A stretch of DNA of 64,000 nucleotides from Larix kaempferi. Its lineage: Eukaryota; Streptophyta; Pinopsida; Pinales; Pinaceae. The notes under the pieces are model-generated. The model did no database searches and was not told the DNA's origin. It saw only the letters and a list, made by a program, of their open reading frames with translations. The stretch covers positions 27,058,501-27,122,500 of the forward strand of contig BSBM01000753.1 in assembly GCA_027924585.1 (NCBI GenBank), written 5' to 3'. Made by a program: the position numbers and the translations under genes. Each line of letters opens with the position of its first letter. Position 1 is the stretch's first letter. Positions 33,496-44,700 of the stretch are shown in pieces.

Positions 33496-34048
33496 TAAGC
33501 AGAGGAAGAGATTTCCAAGTGTCAGGTACAGTTAAAATTGGACACTAGAAATATAAAAGAATCTATACATGTATGATAGATAGAACAATGTGTTTACCGC
33601 ATAGCACTGCTGAAGCTGCGTAGAAAAGGGAAAAAAAAAAGAAAAAGAGAAGAAGTAAGAAAAGAAAAAGCAAACATGCAGTTGAAAAATTTTGGCACTA
33701 CGAAGTAACTGTGCAAGATCGTAGATGGATTGCCGCGCAGCTCGGCGCAGCACTCAGAAAAATAGCCATTACACTATTGTTGGAAAAAAATAGCCGTTAG
33801 GTGACTGTTGTAAGCACTCGCTTGAGCATTTAACGAAAAGATAGTCATTTTGAACACACTGACGATGGAAGGGACCGAAGGATTCGTTCAAATTGGCCAA
33901 CGGATACCAAATTAAATGCTCATCTAGCCGTTGGAAGGCGCGGGGAGGACTCAGCTATGCCTATAAATAACACCGCATAAGGACTCGTGGGTGTTTCCAG
34001 ACACTTAGAATTTTCATGCGTTCGCTCCTATGTTAGCAATCCTTAGTC
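33496..34048 (+). other. Spacer between pol and ORF3 with an internal purine tract
   Basis: About 550 bp without coding signal. A nearly uninterrupted purine run at 33622-33670 (one T) could be a second, internal polypurine tract. The last 90 bp contain the TATA box described separately. Confidence 0.6.
33962..33969 (+). promoter_or_regulatory. TATA box before ORF3 of the outer element
   Basis: TATAAATA in the context GCCTATAAATAACACC lies 80 bp upstream of the ORF3 ATG at 34049. The spacing suits a transcription start near 33995 and a short leader, so ORF3 may have had its own internal promoter. Confidence 0.55.
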
Positions 34049-36971
34049 ATGTCTCAGATTCAGTGGCCTACTCTAGCCAGTGAATGCCCAAATCACCAAA
34101 CAGAGAAGAAGAGCTTACACTTCAAGAAACAATCCGAGTCTTTCAGCATGGCGGAATTGCAGAGTTAATGAAAACCCCTGCCAAGAAGGCTGCACTCGAA
34201 CCTAGTCAAGCATCCGGAAGATCACCTCGCCATAACACAATCATGTAGGACAAAGGGAAAGACGTAACTGCACCAAGAAGCAAGATTCTAAGGGCAGGTC
34301 AGACGGCGCAAAGATCACCGGTCTTTCAGAAGGAACCCCTGAAGTTGACACCCGAGTACATATCACCACGGGCGTTGGATGCCCCAGTCTTTAAATTGAC
34401 CAAGAATATTAGATACGACATCCCATTGTCACCAATTTCAAAACATGTAGAGGTTTCCAAGAACCTGCTTGGAAAGATCACAGACTGTAAGTGGGAAGAT
34501 TTCGACCTCCTAGGCGTGCAAAAGGAAGAGCCCCATGCGCCTAAGTACTTACATTTCCATCCTAACCAGTAGATGTGCTGGAAGAAGGATGCCAAGGGAA
34601 CTTTTAACTTGGTGGCCGAAAGCTAGCTCACACCCGTCGTTCAATCAGGGCTGCTCAACTTGTTGAGGCTACAACACTTTCATCGATCACCAGAACTGAA
34701 TGTGGTGGTTCGCACACTGATGGCGCGAATCCACCAGGGATATCTGTGGCTCAACAGAAATGGAGATATAAACATCGATTTGATCCACCACATTACGAGG
34801 TTAAGCAAGCGTGATAAGGATCCCAAGCAGTTCTTCCAAGGGAAGAGTAAGGAAAAAGAAGCTGTCGAGAAGATGAAGAAAAGCCATGCATTGGTGAAAG
34901 GGAAAAGAGGTTTTCCCATAGAAGAAATTGAAGACAAAGTGACAATATTTGTCACCCAGCTGCTCGCAGGAAAACTCATCAGAATAGCTAGGCCTCCAGA
35001 GGTGCCTGCGGGCGTAGTACTACTCGGTGTCGTTGTGGCTAAAGGCACCGAGTTCAATTGGTGTCAATATCTTCTTAATGAGTCCTTGGATGAGCTCAAT
35101 GATACACAAGAGAATGGTGGGCAGTTCCACTTTACATGGCTAATCATCCTCATCACCTTATCCGGATGGAAGGAGACAAGAGACTATGTGGGTGTCATTA
35201 CAAACCCCAACGATCCTAGAGGGTTCCATTATGTCAACCTCTGCACAAACATCAACACAGAGCGATAGCATGCGACAGCTGAAGTTTTCTATCAGTATTA
35301 CATTCAGCTGCGCGATGTGATCACCTCTACAGCCCGCATCACGAAGCAGGTAACGTAAAAATACATTTGCATCCTTGATTTCAGGCTGACATGCAGTATA
35401 TTTTTATTTCACCCAAAGCAAAGGTGAAGAACCCAGAATGGTACCCGAGTAACTACCATATGTACGAAGACGACATTGAAATCCTCATGAAGGACTGGTC
35501 CGCCGACTTTTGTGTTGAAGTCATGGATGTTGAGACAAACTCTGACGAAGACGAGCTAATCCCGCTGTCATGCCCGATTGTTGAAGAAACAGGAAAGCGG
35601 AAAGAGCCTGAGACCTCGCAGAAGCCGAAGGCGCAGAAGAAGATGAAGGCCACAAAGACTCAAGCTGAGACAATGCTGAAGGAAGATGACTTTGACCTGA
35701 TAGTAGAAAGGGTATCAGAAAAGATGCAGGAGCTCATGAATGACAAAGACAAAAAGGATAAGGTCATCCAGGATGACCTGCAAAAGACTAGGTTCGCACT
35801 GCAAGGCCTTATGAACAAAATGGACGAGGTCGAAAAGAGCATAACCTTGCCGCACGAAGCAGGAGTTGAAGGGAGGTTGGTAGGAACCTCGTAGAAAACG
35901 CCGCCACAGCTAGCCATAATGTCGCCGTCAAAGACCAGGATTGTCCATGTGGACCCACTGGCTATTGCATTGCCAATGACAGAGCAGATCGCCCTGGACA
36001 CCAAGGGTGTCGAGTGGGTAGAGCTCGACTTGGCCAAAATCCCCTTACAAGGCTTGCACTTCATCCACATGCATATCGTCGAAGAAATGCATGAAATAAC
36101 AGTAGATTCCATGAAGTCTCAAGCGGAGCTCCACGTAGCAAACAGGCAGCTCGAGTTGCACGCAGACATGCAACTGCGTGATGAACAGGACCGCCGAAAA
36201 CAATTAGAGAATACCATATCCACTGTTGCCCAAGATATTGAAGGTATAGAACTCCAGGATGATCCTACGGACACAGTTCTGAGGATCGGAGAAAAGGTGA
36301 GATCCTTGAAGTCGGAGTTACAGGATAAAGAATTTTTTTACGAAGCCGATCTTGCCTCGTTGAAGGAAAAACTGAATACGCAGACGCCATTAACTGAGCA
36401 GTAGTTAAGAAAGCAAGCAGTGAGTACCGCCGCGCAGAGCATAACGAGTGAGATGGCTAAGTGCCAAGATCTCTTGGAAAAAGTTTCAAAAGCATTCACT
36501 TCCCTTGAAGAGGATCAAGGGCTACTGTAGGTAAAGACTGTAGTGAAACAAAAGCAGACCATGCTAGAGAAGTTGGACGCAGAGCTCAAGGCTCTACCAC
36601 CCAGGGAAAGGCTATCCAGGTATAAGGAAATATCAGGCTTGAAAAAGGAAGTCCAGGCGTTAAGAGAGAAAGAGACTGAGATGGATAATCAGTCACAGCA
36701 ACTCCTGGAGGATGCTACAGCAGTGTCGCAGTAGATAGAAGACAAGATGAAGGAACTGCGCAACAACCAGGAGAAGGTACAGGGACAGATTGGAGAAGAG
36801 ATAACTCCAACACTGCTTGAGACAGTACAACAAGTTGAACAAGATACCATAGAAGCAGTGGAATAGTTGTTCGGTACATATAATGAGTTCGCGGCCAAAT
36901 TAGTTCCACCGGTCGCAGAGCTAAGTGAGACGATCGAAGCAGCAATTGGCTTAGGGACGAGCCACATGTAA
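34049..36971 (+). pseudogene. Long extra 3' ORF of the outer element (unknown, coiled-coil)
   Basis: It sits between integrase and the 3' LTR, where some plant Ty3/Gypsy elements have an env-like ORF. The first block (34049-35349) starts MSQIQWPTLASECPN, shifts frame once near 34100, then reads on with TAG at 34246, 34570, 34624 and 35266. It has a globular part with PPEVPAGVVLLGVVVAKGTEF near 35000. The second block (35385-36971) is highly charged and heptad-rich, for example MKDWSADFCVEVMDVE, a K-rich nuclear-signal-like run near 35600 and long E/K/L/Q helices to the end. It has TAG at 35892, 36402, 36528, 36732 and 36864, then a TAA at 36969. A 35-bp GT...AG segment links the blocks in phase. 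No signal peptide or membrane segment is visible, so an envelope role is not supported. No family recognised. Confidence 0.65.
35350..35384 (+). other. 35-bp GT...AG segment joining the two halves of ORF3
   Basis: GTAACG...TGATTTCAG with an in-phase codon on each side. Reading through it would meet a TAA (35356-35358), while removing it keeps one frame. It is shorter than normal plant introns, so it may be a shrunken intron or a coincidence. Confidence 0.4.
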
Positions 36972-36983
36972 GTGTTAGGGGCA
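36971..36983 (+). promoter_or_regulatory. Polypurine-like tract before the 3' LTR of the outer element
   Basis: AGTGTTAGGGGCA abuts the TGTTGGGCC that begins the LTR at 36984. It overlaps the last base of ORF3. Confidence 0.5.
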
Positions 36984-38582
36984 TGTTGGGCCCAGGTTGG
37001 GACAAAGTTTTGGTAACATTTTTGATAAGCAAGAAAAGCTGAGCTAGGTGCAGATCATAAAAAGATGGTATTTTGTCTAAGTGTTGAGGGTGTTGCGAAG
37101 TTGTGTGCAACATCCAAGTTTTGGAAGCACCACGAAGACCAGCGCTACGAGGAAGCAGTGCTGTGAAGTAGTCAGGACACGTGGAGCCAGCAAAGCGGAG
37201 TGCTAGACAAGGATCAAGTGCAGGTATCAAATGGACCAGTAGTGGTCTAATTTTGGAAAGATGCTCCAGGAGTGCCGAGAGGTGGGCACGAGTAAATCAG
37301 GCAGGCGGCCAATGCACGAGTTTGTTAAGGAGAGGACAACTCTGGGAAAGCGATGGCTTGGAACGCCTGGTGGGCGAAACCGTTAGAGATGAACGATTCA
37401 ACAGAAGCAACCTGTTGTCACGCGTGCGACAGGGAGGCCGATAGCGATAGAATGAAGACGTGGAGAACCGCCACGGTGAAGCAAACGCTACCAAATGCTA
37501 GCAAGCTATTTTAGGGAAATCGGCACAGTTTTGTAAACCCTAAGGGTTTTTGGGTTTAGGTCTTCGGTATTGTAAAGACATGACCTTCGGGCATGATCTA
37601 TTAAGGAAGACAATTTTGTATGGGATGGGGTTGTTACGTTTTGGGGTTACTTTTGTTTTCGTAGTGTAAAATCTCTTTTGAGCTAAGAAGATTGTAAAGG
37701 CTCTATAGCTGGGTGCGCAGAGACCTATCTAAGAGAAAGGAGATTCTACAACTGAGTGCGCAAACTAAGAACAGTTGTCCCCATCCCTTCTAAAGAAATA
37801 TATTACCACCCGTTCTTGTGGACGTAGCTTCCCACCTGGGGGAGTGAACCACGTTAAATCTCATGTTGTGTGATTGTGTTTTATGAATGAATGCTTATTT
37901 GTGTTTCCTATAAATGAATGTCTAGATGTTTCCTTGCATGCTATTATGAGAGAACTTTGATATGCATTTGCCTTCAGAAGAAGTATGGAGATGATATGTT
38001 AAGTTCTGTATGAACAGATGAACGATAAATATTTAGTGTTGTGGTTGGAGACCGCGAATCAGTCATTTAGTTAAACACTTTCTTATATGCAGTAAAAGAA
38101 TGCTTAACAGTTGGATTGTATAGTCATATATGTTCAAATCGTAGCACCCCGACTTAACGAATGAATGTTAGAAGAGTAGTCGGTTAAGTGCCTGAACGAG
38201 TGGATGAGTGATATTCGTTTCAGTTCCTTAAATGTCTTCAAGATAATCCAAGTATAGAGTAAAGTTGCATTGTTCGCAGCCTCAGGAGAAGTCCCGCGGT
38301 AGAAGAACATAGTGGTGCGGACCGCAGCATTGCCCATCGATGCGCAGTCTCACCTCGCAGCACATATCCCCGGTTGTGCTATGCAGTACATCCGTCCAAG
38401 CAAGTTATCACTTATTGTGGAAACCTGATTCTGCAGTACCCTATAGATACACCTCGGGTGAGACCTCAACCTGCTCACAGGTTGTTGCCAAAAGGGCCAG
38501 TGTGAAGGGGTTTTGTTGGTCAAGGGGAAACCGTGAAGAACCTGGGTCTTATAGAAAACCTCTGGGTTAGTTATAGCCAACA
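36984..38582 (+). repeat. 3' LTR of the outer Ty3/Gypsy element
   Basis: 1,599 bp, TGTTGG...CCAACA. It matches 12518-13840 from 37209 on. It is flanked on the right by GTGAC, with no left flank to compare because the 5' LTR is truncated. It contains no coding domain. Confidence 0.85.
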
Positions 38583-39050
38583 GTGACATTTGTGAATTAT
38601 TTTCAAAATATAATCTTATGTTTACCTCAACCAATTTTATTATATTCTTATGGTGGTTAGGGTAGATTAGTTGTATATGAGGATGTAGCTTTCAATTTCA
38701 GTTGTAGATTATTCTTAGCAAGTTGTTAGTGAATTTGGGGTTATGTAATATTTAGTTGAGTGAATTATTTACTTTTTATTTATTACAACAATTTATGTTT
38801 ATTTATATCTTTAGTTTCTGATTTAATTAGTCTACAACATGTTGTATTTGCATGATATTTTAGTTGCATTTTATTCCTTGCATTAGAAAACCCTAATGGT
38901 GGACTATGTTGCAATTGGTAAAAAACCAAAACCGATAATGGATATTGGGTCAGAATATAGATGGGTTTTCCTACACCAATTGGGAGAGAGCCTAATTAGG
39001 CCTCTTTTCTAGGAATAACCCATGTTGTTGATGTTGGGCATTTTTTCATG
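38583..39050. other. AT-rich segment between two Ty3/Gypsy relics
   Basis: No frame, repeat or motif recognised. It probably contains the decayed 3' end of the minus-strand relic that follows. Confidence 0.5.
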
Positions 39051-39099
39051 TTAACCCAACCCAACCTGCCAAAGTTCATACTACCTCGTCTAGTTACTT

Positions 39100-40200
39100 T
39101 GGAATTCTTGTGCAAATTTGTATCTTCTACTAACTACTTCTAAGTTTCTGGTGCTAAGTCCTCCATTGTAGTTAGGACTTGCTCATCAGTTTCTTGGTCC
39201 AACATGGAAGACTCATAGACTTCCATATTCTCCAAATTCACAATTGTGTAAATGTGCATATATGGGGGTAGACTAAGTCAATAGGAATTATCACCCACCT
39301 TATTTGACACTTCAAAAGGACTATACCACATAGCCTTGATCTTCTTACTAGGACCCTATAATATTTCCTTGTTCAGATGCAACCAAACTCTGTCTCCCAC
39401 CTTGAATGTTTTCTCAATTCTATGTTGATCATGTTTGGCCTTGTACTTTTCTTATGACATCTTCAATGTCTCATGTACTTGAAAATGGATCTGCCTAATC
39501 TTATCAATGAAATTTTCAACTATTGACGCTTCTCTTGGGTTTTCTTTCCTCACTCCTCCTTATTGTCCATATGCAACATCTAAATGTGAAGTTGGAAAAT
39601 AACCAAATCAAGTTTCAAAACAATATTTACTAGTATAAGTGAAAACTAGTATGTTGTAAGGGTGATAAATGTAAATCAAAATGTTTTCTTATGTCCTTGG
39701 ATGCTTCTAATTATAACCCGTCAAAATCTAAACTAGTTTCATGTTCACTACTTTTCTCTACCCATTTGTCTATGGATGGAAATGTGAATCTCTTCAACTT
39801 AGTGTCCATCTTCTTCGAAGTGTAGTCCAAAAGAAACTCAAGTCTAGTATATTTATTTGAGATGATGCTCCTTGGCATCCCAAAGTGTAGCCAAACCTTT
39901 TCAAATAACATGTTTGTTGCATTTTATCCCTTGATGATATTTTTATAAGTCATAAGAATGCACATATTGTTAAAAATGTCAACTACCACAAATAGATATC
40001 CATGTCCCTTCTTGGTTCTTCTCAAATCACCTATGAAATCCATGGATATAGTCCTACATGGCCTAGTAGGTACAATTAAGAGATGGTATAAACCTTGCTT
40101 TCAAGTATTGGGCTTGCTAGTAAAACAAAGTATGCATTCTCTAATAAACTAAGTTACATCTTCTTGCATTTTAGGCCAATGCACATAGCTCTGTAAGTTG
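39100..40200 (-). pseudogene. Integrase relic
   Basis: Minus-sense fragments include ISMDFIGDLRRTKKGHGYLF near 40090-40000 (first catalytic Asp region), VWLHFGMPRSIISNKYTR near 39895-39840 (where SDRDTRF would be usual), and FKVGDRVWLHLNKEIL near 39400 (C-terminal SH3-like part). Many stops and shifts lie between them. Confidence 0.75.
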
Positions 40201-40599
40201 GAAACTATCTTCCCAATACCAAAATTCCCTGTAATTTTGGAGGTATGAAGCTCTCTAATGAGCTACAATATTTCATCTTTAGGAGAATAAAGCTTATCTA
40301 TCTTGTATACGAACCCATCCTAGAGATGATAATCATCCTTATTGTCACCTTCTTCTACATGAACTTGGAATTGTACTTGCTAAAACACCTCTTTGAAATC
40401 CTCATCCTCCATGTATGCTTCTTTGTATGAGTCATGGGTGAAAGGATCCATGTGAATAAGAGTTCCCAAAGTTTTGATCTTGAATGTGGGTGGCCTTGAA
40501 ATCATGCACGGCAACTTATTAATGATATCATTCTTATATTCAATGATTAGATGAAAATACTATAAAAACCCTGTCCAGTTTTAGTGTTTTGGTTTGTTG

Positions 40600-41750
40600 A
40601 ATCTTACCTTGGGCCTAAAAATATTGTAGTGGTTGGTGATCAATGTGGATGATGGTCTCCTTTCCCATCAAATAGTGTTTCCATTTCTTCACATCTTGAA
40701 CTAGAAAATAGATTTCCTTGCATATGTAGGGTATTTCAGGAATCCACCATGCAAAATTTTAGAATGATAATATATTAGATTACCTCCTTGCATCAAGACC
40801 ATTTTGATAACATGCCCACTTGCATCCATATCCACTTCAAAAGGATTCTAGAAATTAGGAAATGCAAGAATCGATGCTTGAATGATCTTTCATTTCAACT
40901 CATCAAAATATTTGTGTTCATTCTTTCCCAACTGGAAACTCTTGCCACTGGATATTACGACATGGAGTGGTTCAACCACAACTAAAAAGGACTTCCATAG
41001 GTACTTTTTCACCCCAACAAAGATCATAACCTTAGCAAAATTAGTAGGAGTTGGCCAGTTTGAAGTGGCCTCCATTTTCATGGGATCTATCTTGAGTTCC
41101 CCTCCACCAATTACATACCCCAAGTACACCAATGAATGATGGGAAAATTCATGATTCTTAAGGTTTACTAGTAGTTGATACTTTTTCAGGGTCTCTAAAA
41201 CCTACATGAGATGTGAGATATTATCTTCCCAGGTAGAACTATAAACCAATATATCATCTAAGTACACTATCACAAATGGATCTAGAAAGGGGCATAATAG
41301 ATCATTCTTCAAATGCATAAATGTAGTTGGTGAATTAACATAAACCAAAAGTAATTACCAACCATTCATATAGACCTTGCCTTGTCTTGAAGGAAATATT
41401 CCAAGTGTCTTCTTATTTAACTCGTACCTAGCGGTATCCCAATTTAAGATCCACCTTGGTGAAGTACTTTCCATGTTGCGGCTAATCTAGCAAGTAATCA
41501 ATAATGGGTAGAGGGTATCGATTCTTGAAGGTGATCTTATTCAAATATCTATAGTCAATACACATTATCCAAATCCTATCCTTATTTGGTACTATGATGA
41601 TAATTGGCCCACAAGGTGATGTGCCTGGATCAAGTTACTCCTTGCTCTAATAGTTGTTTCAATTGTTTATTCACTCCATACTTCACGGATGGACTATCTA
41701 TGCAAGCCAATTGTTGGTAATTGGAAGTTAGGAAATAGTTGTATCTCATG
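40600..41750 (-). pseudogene. Reverse transcriptase and RNase H relic
   Basis: Minus sense reads IVYLDDILVYSSTWEDN near 41270-41220 with an intact YLDD. YLGYVIGGGELKIDPMKME at 41130-41070 and the connection/RNase H segment SGKSFQLGKNEHKYFDELK at about 40950-40890 follow. Upstream, a CIDYRYLNKITFKNRYPLP segment near 41540 is the RT fingers region. Stops and frameshifts are frequent. Confidence 0.82.
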
Positions 41751-42399
41751 CTCCACTTCCTTCTTGGGTGGTAACCATTTAGACTCCTAGAAAACTACTT
41801 TGTATTCCTACAAAAGCTATTCGAATTGATGTTTCTAATATTTAGTACATCTCTTTAGAGATGACTTCACTTTTACTGATCCATCTCCAAATTGTTTGTC
41901 TCATAAGAAAAGTAATACAAACTTCCTACTTGAACTGATCAATTTCTTGGCTTGGTTATTACTTACCAAAGAGATCAAGAATATAACTTTGTGTGCGCTA
42001 ATGATGAAGGAATTCCCATATTTGATCTGGTGGTACTGGTTTTCTCTCCTCATGAAGGTTGCATCCCTCATGTACATGTAGGGGCTTACAGAAAATACAC
42101 CACATACATCAAGTGGTACTACATATACCTCCACTTCATCAATATAGTTTGCACTTATAGAAAAATTGATCTTGCACTACTTAGTGATCTGTGTATCTAC
42201 ATCCTTATTTATCCATCCCAATAGATATGGGTGAGGATGGTCATGAAATCCCAATCTAAGCTTGTTAACCATATCTTATACTATCAGGTTGGCATATGAA
42301 CTTGAATCAAATAAATCACCCATATTTGTCTTCTTGATCAATATATCAATATAGAAGAGTTTAATCATCTCCTTCTCTTCCTTGGGATGGAAGCTACTC

Positions 42400-43560
42400 A
42401 TATTCACCTCCTTTTTCATTGTAATGAAAACAATCTGTGTATCTACATGAAAGTTTATCTCTACCTAGTTGCTTGAATCCATGGCTAACATGTCCATCTC
42501 CCTCGTATCCCTCTTGTAACTCTTTGGATTCATCTCAAGATGTAGCTTTAAAACTTATCTTTTGTGTGACCATCGATATTATAATGGTTTCAATGGTTGT
42601 TTGGATCCTTACATTAATGCATAATGGTTGTTTTCTTCTTATTCTTTCCTTTCCATTTCTTCGTTCCTTCCTTGGAAGCATCTTGGTGGTCATTTTCCTT
42701 GGAACCACTTGGTTGTCGTTTAGTCTTACCCATATTCTTTGGATGCTATGTTTGCACATAGGCCTCATCCATTGTCTTAGGTTTGAAGAGCATCACTTGC
42801 CTATGCAAATGACTATGTAGAACACCCAAATAATTAAGGAGTACCTCTAGGTTCTTCGGAGATACACCCAACATAATAGCCATATTTTTTAATTCGGTGG
42901 TGTACTCTTGCACACTCTACTCTTTCTTTTCTTAGAATTAATGCAAATGGATCCACTGGTCCTCTTCATACCCAATAGGTACAACTAGGACTTAATGAGG
43001 GTTTTAAACACCTCCCACTTAGTTACTGTGGAATCACCCTCTGGCCTAAGTGTATTCATGTGACTTTCCCACCAAGTTTGGGCATGTCCCTCTAACTTTA
43101 GTCGGACAAAGAAAATATGTTTTCTATTCTCCTATGCTATGAGCACTAAAATAAACTTCCAATTGTTGAAATCATTTATTCAACTTAATAGCTTCAACCC
43201 CACCTTGGTAGGGTTTGATCTCCACTTCCAGTTCCACTTTAAACAAACATTTGGAAGAAGTGATGGCACTGGAACTTAGTCTCTCTTTCTCTAGATCCTT
43301 TTTTGGGTCTTTATTATCTCCATATTTCCTATCCTATCCAATTCCTAAGTTAGAGATACCAAATTATAGGAAGCTCCAAACTTGTTCTCAAGAGTTTCCA
43401 TGAGAATGGCCATGTTGCAAGAGATGTTGGTGACTTGTCCTTCTAGCTTTGAAAATATCTCCTTTGACTCATCTTTTGGATCATTATTATTGTACTCATA
43501 TGCCATGGCTAGAGCTCCAAGACTTATTCCTTACACCACATCCTAGATCCTGCAACTTTT
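42400..43560 (-). pseudogene. gag relic
   Basis: Minus-sense fragments near 42.77-42.45 kb read KTKRQPSGSKENDHQDASKE and then a decayed knuckle NIDGHTKDK. Further upstream to 43.5 kb, fragments are consistent with a gag core but too broken to delimit. Confidence 0.5.
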
Positions 43561-43576
43561 CACAAAAATCCCTAAG

Positions 43577-43594
43577 AAATTTTTTATGATACCA
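43577..43594 (-). promoter_or_regulatory. Primer binding site (initiator-Met tRNA type)
   Basis: The minus strand reads TGGTATCATAAAAAATTT; TGGTATCA is the usual complement to the 3' end of plant initiator-Met tRNA. It orients the decayed element and marks the end of its 5' LTR near 43598. Confidence 0.65.
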
Positions 43595-43597
43595 ATA

Positions 43598-44700
43598 TGA
43601 TATGTAAACTGTCATGGAGACCCCATTGGAACAAATTACCACAATAGATCTTACAATATTCTAAAAATCCTTTATTTTGCAGTACTACTTTAGCTCTTCA
43701 AATTTAATTCTTACTAGCTTAATGCATGAAATTCTAAATAAATTGAAATGAAAGAAGAAGAAAAATAACACATTATCAACATAATGAACACAAGATGTAC
43801 CGTAGGAAAATCCAATATGTGGAAAACATAGCTAGAAGGTGAGGTCTATGCCCATGCTCTTTTCTTCTTAGTTATAAAATTCAAGTACAAAGAAAGGCAC
43901 TCACTATGGAGTTGCATGGACAATGTGGCATGAATGGATGCTACAAGATATTGTACCTCCTATGTTATGCTTCAATATTCCACTCCTAGATGCTCTGCTC
44001 AACTATGAAATAATAAGCAATACAATAAGAATGGAACCCCTTCTTTCCCTAGTGTCCTTATATTTAACATGTCTCAATAGCCAGATAGGGTTAGGCTTAG
44101 GCTTTTGGACCCTTTAGAATCTTCTTGAAATTTCACACATGACTAGCTACACATATGCTAGTAATAGAAGTTGGTGTGGCATCCACTCAGTAACATGGTG
44201 ATCAACAAGATAGGTCAACTTGCGAGAGGCATAACTTCTACATGTGAACTTTGATTAAGACCATTTTTGAGTCATTGGAAAGCTCTTGATGTGTGGAACA
44301 ATATCAAGAAGTTGGGACTTCTGATCACATATTTTTTACACCAATAATGGTCATTTAAAGCCTCAAATGGACTCTGTAAGGTTTTAGACCCCAAATCACC
44401 AAAGTGGGACCTACCTAGTATGACCCATACAAGCCAATACCTCCAATATTTCCACCCATAAAGTACCAAAATAGATGACAAATTATATAATTATCCATTT
44501 CAGATCACTCCATCCTTGATCTAAGATCTCTTACCTAGATGACTAACTTCATCAACCTCCCACCCAAATACATGCTTCCAACAATGCTCATTCATCATGA
44601 AAATATAGAAGATTCCCTGAATAAGGATGACATAGCCAACCAAGTGATGTGAGTAACCAATGCCCAGTTAGGGTTTTAATTTCCATGTTTATGTTTCCAT
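43598..44700 (-). repeat. Probable 5' LTR of the decayed relic (outer limit uncertain)
   Basis: Sequence directly outside the PBS, starting TGATATGTAAACTG. The far boundary is not fixed because I see no second LTR copy. No coding potential was recognised. Confidence 0.4.

Larger units (their letters stand above)
12518..38582 (+). mobile_element. Ty3/Gypsy element with extra 3' ORF, host of a nested insertion
   Basis: The LTR copy at 12518-13840 matches the one at 37209-38582 over about 1.3 kb, including shared unusual blocks such as the gene-free 3' half and identical CCAACA ends. Between them on the plus strand lie an upstream ORF, gag, retropepsin, a second gag-like domain, RT, RNase H, integrase and a long 3' ORF. 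A 12,846-bp element with its own target duplication sits at 14069-26914. Without it the element is about 13.2 kb. The 5' LTR lacks its first ~225 bp. Gag, pol and ORF3 frames are mostly collinear but carry at least 20 premature stops, nearly all TAG. No chromodomain is seen after integrase, so it is a non-chromoviral (Athila/Tat-side) type by inference. Confidence 0.9.
39050..44700 (-). mobile_element. Old decayed Ty3/Gypsy relic, minus strand
   Basis: In minus sense, fragments appear in order: a primer binding site (TGGTATCATAAAA) at 43577-43594, gag and zinc-knuckle remnants (42.4-43.5 kb), RT and RNase H (40.6-41.75 kb) and integrase (39.1-40.2 kb). All frames are broken many times and some blocks are shortened. 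The PBS places the 5' LTR just to its right. No 3' LTR match was found to the left. It is clearly older than the elements at 6-38 kb. Confidence 0.8.

Noticed and set aside
34680-35057. Minus-strand frame of 125 codons opposite ORF3
   Set aside because: It is a shadow of ORF3; no motif and no promoter.
27264-36971. Reassignment of TAG to Gln, as in some green algae or ciliates, to explain the many TAG codons
   Set aside because: TAA is almost absent at equivalent positions in the outer element, TGA appears at expected CGA codons, and CAG/CAA are used freely. Frameshifts also occur. Deamination at CHG and CG sites explains the pattern better.
34049-36971. Envelope gene making the outer element an endogenous retrovirus
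   Set aside because: No signal peptide, transmembrane segment or glycoprotein-like cysteine pattern is visible; the protein is charged and coiled-coil.
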